Assembly: GCA_964017195.1 (NCBI GenBank)
Contig: OZ024895.1
Span: forward strand, 21,709,233 to 21,773,232
Direction of reading: 5' to 3'
From: Siderastrea radians
Lineage: Eukaryota; Cnidaria; Anthozoa; Scleractinia; Rhizangiidae
DNA length: 64,000 bases
A program made the position numbers and the translations under genes. The notes below the pieces were generated by a model. That model was not told where the DNA came from, ran no database searches, and worked only from the letters and a program-made list of their open reading frames with translations. The first letter of the stretch is position 1; the number at the start of each line of letters is the position of its first letter. Shown here piece by piece: positions 34,481-47,195 of this stretch.

Positions 34481-36311
34481 CATTTTCGTCATAACGTGAG
34501 AGCAGGCACACACGGTAGTGCTCTTTTGTTGCCAACACAGATGTCTTTCTTGTTTCTTTTCTCTCGCTGCCCGCGCGTGGGTAGCCTACAACGCTCGACA
34601 CGCATGTTGACCACGAAGCGACCACGAAGCTGGAAAACTGGACTCTACCCAATAACAACAAGCTTTATTTGCATGTCTATAACAAAGTGTTACAGTTTTG
34701 CAAAAGCAACGTAACTTTAATTATCAATTATTTAATTAATTCAAATAACTAAAAAATACAATCATTGCTTATTTTTAACCGCATTCAAAGGTCTAGTCAT
34801 TGTAAGTAGTTTGTCTCTCAATTCAAAGCATGACAAGATGAACGAAATTAGTTGAATGTTTATAGCAGAGCGGGCGCGCGTAGCGCGCCAGGGAAGCACC
34901 ATTACTAAGCAAATTTGGTAACCTAAGGATGCCAGAAAATTTGGTTGTGACGTCAGCGTACGTCTGTACGCCCGTACAGACTCTGGGGGAGGGGAAGGGG
35001 AGTCCCAAGACAGCCCGACGGAAGGTGGAGAATGCCATCTTTTCTTGGCGGGAAATCGAGCGGTGCTTTTGGGTGACTGGCGTTTTTCTTGGTGGGAGAT
35101 CGCATGACAACCGTCGCTTTTGAAAAAGAGTTCCTTTTAAAAAGCTTAGCTTGTTTAGCAAAACGGTTCAGTTCGAGAGAAGGGATGTTTAGAACTTGAG
35201 AAAGAATATCAAATATCTATAAATGGAAAAAAAGTTCACAAGAATACTCAGTTGTCCTTTTGGTGAAAGGCGAAAAGTTCAAGTTACGAATTTTGCCTTC
35301 GAGGACTTCATCTTTGTTGTCGGTTCTGCTGCGAACTCGGTTGGCACAACGCTTGAGTTCGCAGCATTTGGCAGCGGTCTCGTTTACTACTTGTTCAAAC
35401 ATTCAAGTAATGAGAATAAAGGAAGTGATCCCTAAGGATAAGATCTTTTGATATTTAGATAAATTCTCCTTACTAGGTTCCAAAGTATGGAGAACACTAA
35501 GGAGAAATTGCATTTTCTTGTCAGGGATAATAAGGTTAATAGTTTTCGGCATTGGAGTTATTATTTTTAGCAAAAACTGGACCGTTATCTTAAGGCAATC
35601 ATTGACGCAGATGTATTTACTGGCTTTTTAAGGTAACACTAAAAATAGGTTAAAGTTTTAAGGCCTTCCGAACAAACATTCCATTGAAACGATCTATTGA
35701 ATGCCCCTGAATGAGACACTTGGGGGGAACTTGACTCAGGCACTAAAATAAAATTGTCACCAAACTACTTCACGAACATAGAGATCCTCCAGTCATGGCA
35801 AACTGAAATAAGTTTACTTCCGACTTGAACGAACTGTTCTCTTAGCGTGTTTGTACTTATCAACAAGTCACAAAATAATAAATTGATCTTTACTATGCCA
35901 CTGAATCTAAACTTTATCTTTATCCATTTTCTGGCTCTGGAGAAACTTAAAGGTCAGCAAACATACATACAAAATTTGTGTCTCCAAAAGGTTTGTTTAG
36001 AATTCAGTAAACTACGATCGTCCGGGTGAGTGCAGTCCTGAGAAGGACCGTTTGAGGTGACTTTGACTGACTTTTCGACAACCTGAGCGGAAGTCAGAGT
36101 CAAGCTCCTGGTCAAGTGAATTGTGAATCATGACTCATGGGTTCAAACCATTTACAGTGGAAAGGTTTGTTCTTCTAATGTTTCCCTTTTAATTTCAAAG
36201 ATTAGTGGTTTCTCGCCGTCATTGTCTTTGGGACTGGGTGTACCTCCACAGTGACTTGTTGTTGTGTGTTCAAATCTCCACAAACCACTGGACTTTCTTC
36301 ACCTGCATGAG
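34481..36311. other. Inter-unit region A/B
   Basis: Holds the far upstream side of unit A and, from about 35400, the conserved 3' flank of unit B (GATAAGATCTTTTGATATTTAG, ACTAGGTTCCAAAG). The short frames are not conserved between sister copies. Confidence 0.5.
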
Positions 36312-39300
36312 CTAGAGTTTGCGTCTGTAGAATCTCTGTGATTGTTCTCCATCCATGCCAACGTAAACTCTCCCAGTTTCTTGTGGAGTTTCGTGATGAT
36401 GTGTGCGCAGTCCACTTGATTGGCTATTACTACGACCAGTCTCCGTTTCTTTACCGTGTTGTATCCAGCGTCCACGCTCCCCTTGGGCGGTGGTTGTGCA
36501 ACAAGCCCACTGGTCAACAGCTACTTGGACTCTGGGTGCCAGACTGGCCTCCGCAGCCTCATTAGCAATTCTGTTACTTTCTTCTTCCTGTCTTGAGATC
36601 TTACGTGGAATATTCCACTGGGCCATTTGCACTTTATTGGTCTCTTGAAATGGACTTCTGCCACAAGGATCTTTGACAAGCTGTTTCAGTGTCGCGCGAG
36701 ACCTTCTGGTTCGGAAACAGTAGATGATGGGGTTGATCCCGCTGGAGATTAAAGGACTGAATTGGGCTAAGCCCCACCAGCTTTCATTGGACCTAAGGAG
36801 ACCCCACACTGCAACTAAGATGGGCGGAATGTAACACGCCAAGAATGCCAGCACTGTAATAGCCACTGTTTTGGCAGCCTGGATATCCATTTTCAGTCTT
36901 GCCTTGGCCTGGAGTTGAAGCAGGTTTAGCCTTTTCCTCTGTGAAAAAATTAATCGCAGTTGTTGTTTTTTTTTAAAATAAAATTTGTGATATTTTACAG
37001 GCCTTAGTTTCTTATTAGAGTGCTGACGAATTTCAGGTCTGTACTCTGATTTACTCTGCTTTTATACTCTCTTATAACTCTGCTCTATTTTACTCTATTT
37101 TTACTTTGCTTTTGAAACTTGTTGTTCGACTTGAACCGGTGTAAACAGTGCCAGAACTTTCAAATTTTGCGGTTCGTAAAGAAAAAAGAAACAGTCTTTA
37201 AAATTAACCAATATCAACGCGCGTACTAACTGACACAAATAACAAACAGTGTTTCTGTCTACCTAAGGTGTTTTGATTGTTACATAAAAATCACAGAGAA
37301 GTTAACGCTCTCTTATTTGAATATCATATATCAGACCTCTATGGGATACGGTACCGGCTCGACTACAACAACGGACTACTTTCGAAATCTGATTTATTAT
37401 GTTAGAACAAACGCCACTGAATCTAAACCATTACTTAAATGCACCATCCACAAGACTTATTGTTGTAATCCTATATGATTATGATTAATATCAATACACT
37501 CAGTTGACAGTCTGACTGACATCAGGCCAGGGCACCGAACTCCACCTGTTAGACGGATCAAAACCCACCAGTCACTGTTTTGAGTCTAATACAGCTAATA
37601 CCATCACGGCTCAATTGACTAATCTGGTTATTCACAATTTGAGCACGTTCTACGATTTCTACTGCTAACGCGACTGAGCGCCCGAACAAAGATTTGAGGA
37701 AAACAAACGTGGTGCAGGGGCGTATTTAGGGGTGGGCCGAGGGGGCGGCACCCCCTTTTGTCCGGGAATTTTTTTCTTTTGTAAACAACGTCTGTCGTAT
37801 GGTACTTCGTGCTTTGTTACTTTAGATATATTTTCTGCGGCTCCTGATGATCGCCCCTGTCACAAGTGCAACTGTGGAACATAGCAACTCATCACTGCAC
37901 TTTGTAAAGAGTGGTCTTAGAAGCACCATGAGAGACGACTCCCTCAACACACTGTTGCTGCTCTTTATTCACAAGGACACAGCTCTGGATTATCATGCAA
38001 TTATTGACGACTATGCCAAGCGCAACCAGGGAAGGATGAGAATTTTTTCAGGGAGAAAATGTTGCCACCTTTGCCGGGACCGGAGGTTGTGCTCTCACCG
38101 CAATTGCTACGGCCCCTACTAGCATCAAAAGTGTAAGTTACTTCTTTGACCTCAACCAGACCTGTGTTTTATTAAATATTTCGGCATTACGTCTTCAATA
38201 TGGAATCCAGGCATTTGCTAAATTTAAGCGTCCAAAATGCACTAGATTGCATCTCAGAGGACTTGAACTAGAACTTGTCTAGAGAATCGCGCCCTTGGCG
38301 CCCTTGGAGCTCCGGACGGGCACTATCGCGCCCATATTGCCACTATACTATATCTCTCGGCCCCCTCTATCACAAAATCCTCCGTTCGCCCCTGTGGCGC
38401 TATGCCGTATTTAGCTAGTCGGTACGGCGCTTATTTGAGGGCGGTGCTTGTTCGGGAGCGGCACTAATTACTTTTAAGTGATTAAACTGCCTACTTGCGA
38501 TTAACATATGTAAGTCAGTCAGATGTAATCATTCTTAATCTTTGTTTTGCTCATAACGATAGCATAGGAAGGACGGCATAAAAAGTTAGTTTTGAAGGTC
38601 TATATATCCCTTTCCACATCCAAATAAATAACAACAATCAGCCATATTAGCATATAGCATTAGCCACTGGGGTCAAAAATCAATAAGCGCCGCACTGTTC
38701 CTGGAACGATGTGGCGCTTATCAATATTGTTGCTCCTAAGTGCGGCGCTTATTCAAGGGCGGCACTATTTCTAGTAAAAAGGGTACAGTGTGTTGTTTTG
38801 CTAAATTTGGAATGTGGAAGTGTTATTTCAGTCTTAAAATCACAGTTTGTTATAGTACAAAAATTGTGTTCCATCATTGTATAAAAGATAATGCAATTGT
38901 CAAACTACCTTTTCAGGTCTTTTGTTGTTTGTAGACTTAAATCTCAGAGAAAACAACGCAAGCGCAGTTTACCAAACACTTATGACTTAATGTTTTCGCA
39001 AAAATAATGTACTGTTTTGTAATAACGGAACCGCTCATTAGAATGCTTTTTAATTGGACAGAAGGTTAGTTCACAACACTTGTAACTCGCCTACCAACAT
39101 AAAACGTAATCTGAAAAAGGACATGTTTACAAAACGTTACAGTGTAAAACATTAAATTACACTCCCAACGTGGTACAAGGCGGGGGGGGGGGAGAATTGA
39201 GAGGCCTCCTTGGTTTATTGCTGTGTTGCAATAATTCGTGGAGATTTTACCTTTAGTAGAAAGCCCGTGATGTGCTCTACAAGATGAGGTATTTAATATG

Positions 39301-42300
39301 GGTTGCCGCGCTGCTGGGGCCTGTGACGTCATTCAAGATGGCTCCCATCGCGGGCACCATCTTAGACTTTACCTATAACTAGAACGTACCAAAAAAGGGC
39401 ATAAGCTGAATTTTTTATAATAGACATGCAGAATATGACATACCCCGTGGTCGCTCGAAAGAGCGCCGCCCTCGAATAAGTAATTTTAATATTAACTAAT
39501 TTTAAACAGTTTTAATGTTTTTGTTGTAGCCACACGCCTTTTGCGGAAATTGGCTTTCCGTATGCTATAGTTGACGGGGCAAGCGTGAATAAATAATATA
39601 TAGATTTAGCCAAGCCTAAAGCGGAGCTGCCCAATTTTTTTTTGCTGGCAGTTATTAATTTGTGAAAATACTCTCATTCAAGTCGTTAAATAAACAAAAA
39701 AAAAGCAAGAAAAGAATACAATTCACGTCCCCGCTGAGTATAGAACTCGGATCGGCGACGTCGCAAATCGGCATTATTCCACTAGGCCACAAACGCTGAC
39801 ACTTTTCATGGATGTTAATTTTACTGCTCATTTCTTTTCCCGTGATTAAGAATGGTTATATCTGCCGTTGTTATTCGGAAGTAGGGAGTTTTAAATAAGT
39901 ACCGGCCATGAACAAGCGCCGCCCTCAAATAAGCGACGCACCGACAAGTCGAAAAAATTTAATGAGCACCGCGGCGCTCTTTCGAGTAAAGAGGTAATTA
40001 AACAATGTGCTATCTATTGACAATATTTTGTGCCTAGTTTGACCTAAAAAAGAAGAAGAACACACATTTTTATGCACTGAGAAACTGACTCCACCACCTA
40101 CTCCTTATGACGTCATATCTCATAACCATAGCAACTGATCCCGCTCTCCAATTTGAGTCAAAATGTGTCTAATGATATGGGTACAGCTTCGGAAAACGGC
40201 AGGTGTAGATAAAACAATTGTCTTGGAAAAATTTGAGGAAAACCTCATGGGGGGGGGGGCATCTACCCCACCCCCCTCCTTTTACGTCTGATGGTTAACA
40301 TTTTAGTATTTATCGAGTGTTTTCAGACAGAAAAAATGGAAACAATTTAATGACTGTTTTTTTGAATCCAACCCATTATATGGGGCTGGTTGCTATAACC
40401 AGCAATGTTGCTATGGGAGGAATCAAGGTGAACAAAAATATCAAAATATAAATGACTTTAATTAATTTTTCACCTTGCCAATTTTGGACGTCATTAGTTT
40501 CACTATGTCTAACGCATCGGTAAAAAAAATTGTGTTCAGCCACCTTAAGATTTCTCCCACCCAGCATGTCATCGACCAGGGTCCTTTAATCTCAGGATTA
40601 CTCTCACTTGGACGATATCCAGTAGATGAAATTGCTCTCACACCGTCGATTGACCGAAAAAACCCGACTTTTCACACACAAAACAATAGTGACCAAATCA
40701 AAAGTATGTTTTACTAAGCTAAACTTAACATTGACTTGACTGAGGGCTTTGTTGACAGGAAGGTTCTACTCTGGTCTGCAGCGCACGATTAGTGTAAAAA
40801 TATTTATTGAAAGAAAATCTGCATCTTTTGCCTTTCTGAAAGGTGAACGTAGATTTTTTCAGGATGCCTGTGTTTGAAAATTAAATTCGCCAAAGGACCC
40901 CCATTTTCTTTATCTTCATGATGGTTTCAATAAAAACATTCGCTTTTGCCAAGGTGGACAAAAGCGAGTCCACCATGGTGGGAAGTTCTTTGCCAAACGT
41001 ATGTCACGAATTCACCGAGCTTTCAGCGCTGATGAAATAAACTGAGAGGTTTTATGGAATAATCGCTTCATAAGGGTGGATAGCGAGACAATTATATATT
41101 ATTATAATAAGGAATGCCTTAAAAAAGTAAGGGCATCTAGAAAATAAAACACCTCCTTGATATTCACGCCCACTACCTTTCGTTTGAAAACTTCAAAGGT
41201 AAATTCGGACTTCGCTGTTCTTTTCTAGATTATGCCGGCTCTATCTCTCGTTGCAATTCCTAAAAGCTAGAAAAACACCTTAATGGGTCACTTTATTTCC
41301 AATGGATACCAACAAACCGTAAAAGGGCACCGCTAACTATCGAGAATACGGCCCCTAACAGGCCCGATTAACGCTCGCAGTATAGTCGTTGTGTCCTCCG
41401 ATTTCTGCGTCCCATCTGGAAAATCAACATTTAAATTCCAAAGCCGTTTACGAACTTCCTTTAAAAAATACTGTTGAAAATATATTGAGAAGTTTCCTTT
41501 CTAAAAATTATACACAACATTATATCTACCATTCATCGCCATTAAAACAAGAACATCAAGACTTTACGTCATGGTTCACACACTTCATGTTCTTTCAATT
41601 ACTAAGTGTTACATCTACCTCGCAAGAAAATAGGACTGAGGTTCCTAAAATGGATGCCCTTCTTGCTCTGTTGGAAAACAAAATTCAGCGTGAAATAGAA
41701 ATTGCAACCTCCTATGGATGAGATCTCGTGGATGTTGCAGAGAGTACCCAGATTTACGACCAGGCCACTTTAGTGACAAAATATATGGATTTGTAAGGGA
41801 CTTGATCGCTAGTTTTGTCAGGAAAATAAATAAGTAAATTTATTATATAGACAAGAATGTTTTAGTGAATAATACACCACTCGTGCAATTCATACGAGAC
41901 TACATCCGGGACTCGAGTGGCGTATTTTTTCATGCGCGAGTGAGTAAAATATTATTTTTTACCACGAGAAAATAAAATTCATATCTTCGCGCTGCCGTGT
42001 AATATCCTCTATATACCGGATCAGATATTGTCCTTGTGTTGTTTCTTGACTGTCTCAAGGCCTTTCAACTGCATTTCAGCCAGTTTTTAGGTGTTCGAAA
42101 CCACTGACCTTCGATTAGCACACTCAACAAGCGTCTTTGTAGTACAACAAAATAGAATATCAAAATGTCTCTTTTCCTCTATTCTGAAAACAACAAATTT
42201 CTCCATTCGTGTTTCCCGTTTTTTCTTGTCAAAGCAATCCTTTCTATGTATCTCTTAAATAACGAAGGTTCACCGTACGTACCGGAAAATTTAACCTGTC

Positions 42301-43229
42301 AAGTGAAAACTTGTCAAGGAAAACTTGTTTGCAATTAAAGTTTTAGGTGAAGTCAGATTGTCATTACTTGTCGTTAAGTCAGCATTCAGTTCGTAATTAG
42401 ATTTCGCATCGGTTGATCACGCCCATCACCAAGTTCCAACGTTCTAAAACAAAAAAACAATTTATCCCGCCAATCACCAAAATGTGCCGATCCGCGAAAG
42501 AAAAGTCTTGCAATAATTTTATACAATTTGCCACAAAATTACTAAGGCTTTGTTAATGCTGCTAAGCCAACAGATCCTAGAAATTAAAGATAGCTCTAGG
42601 CGAATACTACTTTAACTCACCTGCAATTTCTCCCTGCGCACTGAGCAAAATATAAGGACTCCCAAGACTACAGCGCAGACGACAAACGTAACCGCAATAG
42701 CTATCGTAAGAGGTTTGTTCTCTATAACATAAACTTGGCGATAAACGAGTACACGAGCATCTTGAAGATCCATTTTCAAGAGAGACGAACAGGACAGCGA
42801 AACAACGACAAGACAGACAAGCCACTGAATGACGACCATGGCGATGACTTTTTCTTCCGTCTTCCAGGCGAAATATCTGAGATCGAATTTCAGCGCCAGA
42901 AACATGTTCACCAAGAGAACCAACATGGAGGTGATATTAAGCAGCAGGAAAAGTCGGTAGACAAAAGCCGAAAGAATCGCCAAAGTCTTCTCTTTTAACC
43001 AGCTCACCTCGAGGACACCATATAACAAGTACATGGGCATGTTGATGAGTGCATTGAGGAGATCTACCAATGCTAGGTTGGCGATCAGAATGTTGGCATA
43101 GTTGCGGAGCTTTTTGAACCGAGCAACGATACCGAGTACAAACCCATTGCCAATTACTGAGAAGACAGCCAGCAAGAAGAGAAGTACAGCCATAGAAATA
43201 GTGGCCGAAAGGGGTTTTGCAAGATACAT
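36312..43229 (-). CDS. GPCR unit B: rhodopsin-family orphan receptor, 411 aa, two exons
   Basis: Exon 1 (43229-42621, 203 codons, same length as in unit A) and exon 2 (36938-36312, 208 codons plus stop) join in phase 0; the intron is 5.7 kb. I start at MYLAKPLS to match the other copies, although the frame is open 24 codons further up. TM1 GN, TM2 NLALVD, TM3 FDLRY, TM4 W, TM6 CYIPP and NPIIY are all present, and again the TM3 Cys is missing. Extracellular loop 3 is about two residues shorter than in A and D. The tail differs: near 36400 a frame change relative to A and D gives a shorter end (GDGEQSQRF-type in place of the ENHHRDS-type tail). Probably a working receptor with an altered cytoplasmic tail. 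The intron holds a hAT remnant and another inverted-repeat element. Confidence 0.82.
37715..38394 (+). mobile_element. 680-bp internally deleted hAT element in unit B intron
   Basis: The homologous intron of unit D lacks this block (compare ACAAACGTGG at 37703 and 59257), which fixes the insertion. The ends are CAGGGGCGTATTTAGGGG and, inverted, CAGGGGCGAACGG, typical of hAT. The flanks show an imperfect repeat (GTGGTGCA versus GTGGCGCT). The plus strand at 37847-38055 encodes a hAT dimerisation motif (APVTSATVEHSNSSL, then LRSTM and LNTLLLLF), so the transposase C-terminus survives and the rest is deleted. Confidence 0.75.
38404..39995. mobile_element. Old DNA element with GCGGCGCTTATT-type ends and subterminal repeats
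   Basis: The motif GGCGCTTATTTGAGGGCGG and its variants occur at 38427, 38744 and, inverted, at 39456 and 39917. The right end (39900-39995: ACCGACAAGTCGAAAAAATT, GCGGCGCTCTTTCGAGTAAA) is the inverse of the left end that survives complete in the unit D copy (59285-59360). Unit B lost part of its left end. No transposase is visible. Present in both B and D introns, so it predates their split. Confidence 0.6.
39727..39796 (-). repeat. tRNA-derived SINE head
   Basis: The minus strand has A-box-like TGGCCTAGTGG and B-box-like GAGTTCTATACTC at tRNA spacing, followed (leftwards) by a T-rich/A-rich tail. A diverged copy sits at 63708-63770 in the homologous unit D intron. Confidence 0.5.
39996..42620. 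other. Unit B intron, right part
   Basis: No supported gene. Plus-strand frames at 40475-40717 and 41389-41721 have no recognised domain. A G-run/C-run pair at 40250-40277 could fold. The stretch near 41100-41160 (CCTTAAAAAAGTAAGGGCAT) recurs at the right edge of the window (63958), showing that unit D follows the same order. Confidence 0.5.
41838..42017. mobile_element. Second copy of the TATATAGA-ended element
   Basis: Begins TTTATTATATAGACA and ends TGTAATATCCTCTATATA, as at 12168-12603, but with a different, shorter interior. Confidence 0.4.
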
Positions 43230-43800
43230 GATTTTTCTCGAGGATCGGCAAACACCAAGGTACGCGTCAATTAAAACTTTCATCTGATACTTTCGGCTCA
43301 AGTTAAGTGCACCTTCCGTTTTCCCTACTGTTAAAGTAACAGAGAAACGCTTTTGAATATCGTTTATTGTCCATGATAATTGCCCAGGAAGATATTTGTA
43401 TATATCGAAATGAACAAACTGGTGATTTCCCTCTTTTTGCGGTGTTCTTTGTTCATGAGGCTAAGCCAATGCCACAACGAGAAATAATGTTGGCTGTTGT
43501 AAGTTTCAAGTGGCTAGAATAAAGAATTTGCTAACTGTTTGTCGCGAAAAGCGAGTCCGGTAATTAAAGGATTCAATGAACAATTACCAAAATTTCGGTA
43601 AGAAAAGAAATCAACAAACATCGCTTCCTGAAAAGTGTCGTCCATCTGTGGTCCAACGGCAAATTCTTACGAATCCTTCATTCTGATTGGCTCTTCAGCT
43701 GTCGTTGTTTGGCCATATCCAACCACGTGATAAGGATTTGGTCGTTCTAAGAGGTATAAGACAACACTGGCGATCGAAGCCATTTTTTTTGAGTAGCTAA
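43230..43800 (-). promoter_or_regulatory. Conserved upstream block of unit B, with CCAAT box
   Basis: Same block as upstream of units A and C. CCAAT on the minus strand at 43686-43690, about 460 bp upstream of the ATG, next to CAGCTG. Confidence 0.45.
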
Positions 43801-45695
43801 AACGATCCCGTAATTGCTTAGAAAACTGCAATTTCTTTCAACTGAAATTTTGGTTTTGCTTCCTTTTCACGTAAATAAGATGTTTGTTACTGTTGATGTT
43901 TGCATTGTCATGTTTCATTTGCGTCATAACATGAAAGCAGCCACAAGCGGTGGTGCTCTTTTCTTGTTAACACAGGTGTTTTTGTTGTTTCTTTTCTGTC
44001 TTTGCGCGCGCGTGGGTCGCCTACCACGCTCGTCACGCACGTTGACCACGAGGCGACCACGAAAACTATACTCTGCCCTGAAATATATTTTGTTCTGGGT
44101 CATGCAATCAGTATCTCAACAAAATTACATCCTGTTTGCTTCGTTAGAACAACATGATTTATTTGGGAAAGATCTTTAGGTCGAGGACAAAAGATTTCAA
44201 AATTTCCATCCAGTATACACTGTCCAAAATTATTAAATTCAACATATTTTTAAAGACGCTGATTCAATTTTACCTTTGCCCTCAGGTGTGAATAGCAATG
44301 TTCAATTCGTTTGACGACCTCGTTCACCATTGAACAACAACTGTGCATTTCGACAATTTTGAAGAATCCGTTGGACCGATGCCTTAAACATGTTCTTCGA
44401 GCCAAGAGGAATCTTGGTTAATGTGGTTCAAAGATTCACTACTGTTTCTGTTTTAGCAGTTGTTGGTTAAAAGATATTTGCTTAAGTTAAAACAGTTTGA
44501 CCCGTGCAGATTCTTAATTTACTGAGGCATGGAAAACCTTAGGGAATGGAATCCTATATCCCAAATTTCCGAGCCGCTGTCAATTTGCCGAAATGCTAGC
44601 TGATCTTTCTTGACACACTCTAAACGACATAATTGCCCACCTGAAATCAAATGGAGTTCATTTTCTCATGTTACGAAAGTTGGAGGTGAAATTTCGGTTA
44701 GGAAAAACTTAAGTTCTGCGTCACAATTAAGTCCGAATTTCTAAGGCGGTTCAAGGGGGGACATCGTGAAGTTTTTTTTAAGGTCAGAAAGGGCTAAAAT
44801 TATGTCTACGTACCTTCCTCATAAACACATTGCTTCTAGATTATCAAAACGACAATATCAAAGGATTTATAAAGAAAGAGTAGCTATCAGTTTTTACCGA
44901 TTTTCTAGGAGAAAATTTAAAAACTTAAAAATTAATTGTCGGCCCGACCGACTTCATCGATCCTCGCCATCCAAAGCCAAGATACTTATTGTAATTAGTT
45001 TCCATGTACCGGAGTTATTATTCTTACCAAAACCTGACCATTATTTTAAGGCATTCATTGACGCAGATGTATTTATTGATTTTTCATAGTGGCACTAAAG
45101 ATACTGACGATGGCTTCCTTTTGACCTTAAATATTTAATGTATGTTCTCCCTACTGTTCTCCACACATTTCTTATGGAACTAGTGAGGAGAATTTGTCTA
45201 AATATCAAGACATCGTATCCTTGGAGACACTTTCTTTATTCTCATCACTTGAATGTTATAACACATAGTGATAATGTAAAGAGAAATTTCATTTCGTCAT
45301 TGTTAGCCGGTTTAAGGTTTATGGCCTATTGCCTTCTTAACAGATATTTTATCAAACGATCCATTGGGTGCCCCTGGATGAGACACTTCTAGGTTTCGAT
45401 GCATAAGGGTAAACATGGGTCAGACACTAAAATAAAATTTTTTACAAAGCTACAGCACGAACGTAGATAGTTCCTACGGCTCATGGCAAACTGAAACAAG
45501 TGTACTTCCAATTAAACGAACTGTTCTCTTAGCGTGTTTCTCTCGCTTTATCAACAAGTTCCAAATTAATTAATAATTTGAATTTAACAATTCTTTTTTT
45601 TTTCATTTTCTGGCTCCAGAGAAACGTTACAGTGTGCAAAATATGCAAATTAGTGCCTTCAAAAGGTTTGTTCTTTCAAGTTTTCCCTTTCTATT
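43801..45695. other. Inter-unit region B/C with decayed conserved frame
   Basis: 44100-44540 matches the far upstream block of units 0 and C. 44590-45089 carries a plus-strand frame shared with 54040-54520 (see the finding), broken in different places in each copy. 45100-45695 is the conserved 3' flank of unit C. Confidence 0.5.
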
Positions 45696-46616
45696 TCATA
45701 ACCTAGCGGTTTCTCGCCGGACAGTCAGTCTTTGGAATGGGTGTATCTCCACAGTGCCTTCTTGGGGTGTATTCAAATCTGCACGAAGTGCCTGACTCTC
45801 TTCTCCTGAGCAAGAGATTGCCTCTGAAGAATCTACGTGATGGTTCTCCGTCCATGCCAACTTAACTTTTCCAGTTTCTTGGTGTTGTAGTGGAACTGCA
45901 TTACTGCGCTTGCGTAGCCCACTTGATTGGCTGTTACTTCTACCAGTTTCCGCTTCTTTATCGTGTTGTATCCCAAGTTCACGCCCCTCTTGAGCAGCGG
46001 TTGAGCAACAAGCTCGCTGGTCCACAGTAACGTGGGCTCTGGGTGCTAGACTGGTTTTTTCATGCTCATTAGTGATTCTGTTATTTGCTGCAGCCTGTCT
46101 TGGGGTGGTATGTGGAACATCCCGCTGGGCCATTTGCACTTGATTGGTCTCTCGAAAGGGACTTCTGCCACAAGGATCTTTGAGAAGCTGCATGTTTTAG
46201 TGCTGAGAGAAACCTTCTGGTTCGGAAACAATAAACTGATACCACCAGCTTTCATCGGACCTAAGACGACCCCACACTGCAACTAACACGCCAAGAATGC
46301 AAGCACTGTAATAGCCACAGTTTTGGCGGCCTGGATATCCATTTTCAGTCTTGCCTCTGCCTGGAGTTGAGGCAGGTTTAACTCTTTTCTCTATGAAGAG
46401 AAACAAAGAACATGTTCAGTTTCGAGTTCGCCAAGCCTACTAATTAAATCTACTAATGAAGAGTTACGGGGTAAATCTCAATATGTAGTACAAGTCACAA
46501 ACACCAGGGAAAAGAGGAAGTATGTCAGCAGCATGTATATTGTTTTATTTTAGGATTCGGTACTTTTCTGCTACTACTTGTGCATATTTCACTTGAGGTT
46601 AAGACTAACCCTGTAA

Positions 46617-46689
46617 TAGCCTGCGTGCAGACGTCTCCTATTTCCTTCCACCCACGGGTGGAAGGAAATAGGAGACGTCTGCACCCAGG
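46617..46689. repeat. Near-perfect hairpin flanked by 12-bp direct repeats
   Basis: Arms 46618-46653 and 46656-46691 pair almost completely (GTGCAGACGTCTCCTATTTC and inverse) around ACG. CTAACCCTGTAA occurs at 46605-46616 and again at 46690-46701. Confidence 0.85.
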
Positions 46690-47042
46690 CTAACCCTGTA
46701 AAAACGCATCTTTAGTATATTTTCATTTAACGTTCTTGGTGAACTCGATAATAACTTAATTATAATAAGTTTCTAAGTATAAAGACCTAGAAATCGACTT
46801 AAGTAACCAGTATGGGGAAATTAGAACAGAGACAGCTGTACTGTCTAGTAGTACACTCAATTGTTACAATTTTTAATTGCAACATGAGATATGTTCTTTT
46901 ATCGTGTGATGAATAAAGACATTTATTATTAGTAGTAGTAATTGGAGCATCTGGAGTTATATAGAAATGGGCGCTTTGAGGAGCAAATGGGAAATTTCCC
47001 AGGTTCGTTTAACACCAATGAGCTACAAAAAAATAAAGCTTG

Positions 47043-47195
47043 GCACTGCACACATTTTGAAATTTCTATCTACAAAATGAATTCATTAGTGCCCAAGGAC
47101 CTAATCATCATCATCATCATCATCATCATTATTATTAGGTCGTTGGTCACTAATGAATTCATTTTGTAGATAGAAAACTCAAAATGTGTGCAGTG
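47043..47195. repeat. Foldback repeat with (ATC)n loop
   Basis: Arms of about 63 bp (GCACTGCACACATTTTGA, TACAAAATGAATTCATTAGT) lie inverted on either side of an ATC/ATT run at 47105-47137. The A-rich/purine-rich stretch at 47247-47300 follows. Confidence 0.75.

Noticed and set aside
34496..34714. Plus-strand gene upstream of receptor unit A, suggested by TATAAA at about 34313
   Set aside because: The matching positions in units B and C have different frames and the TATAAA is not kept, so no coding constraint is visible.
43814..44179. 121-codon plus-strand membrane-like protein
   Set aside because: The homologous sequence in units A and C breaks the frame, so the hydrophobic look is chance.
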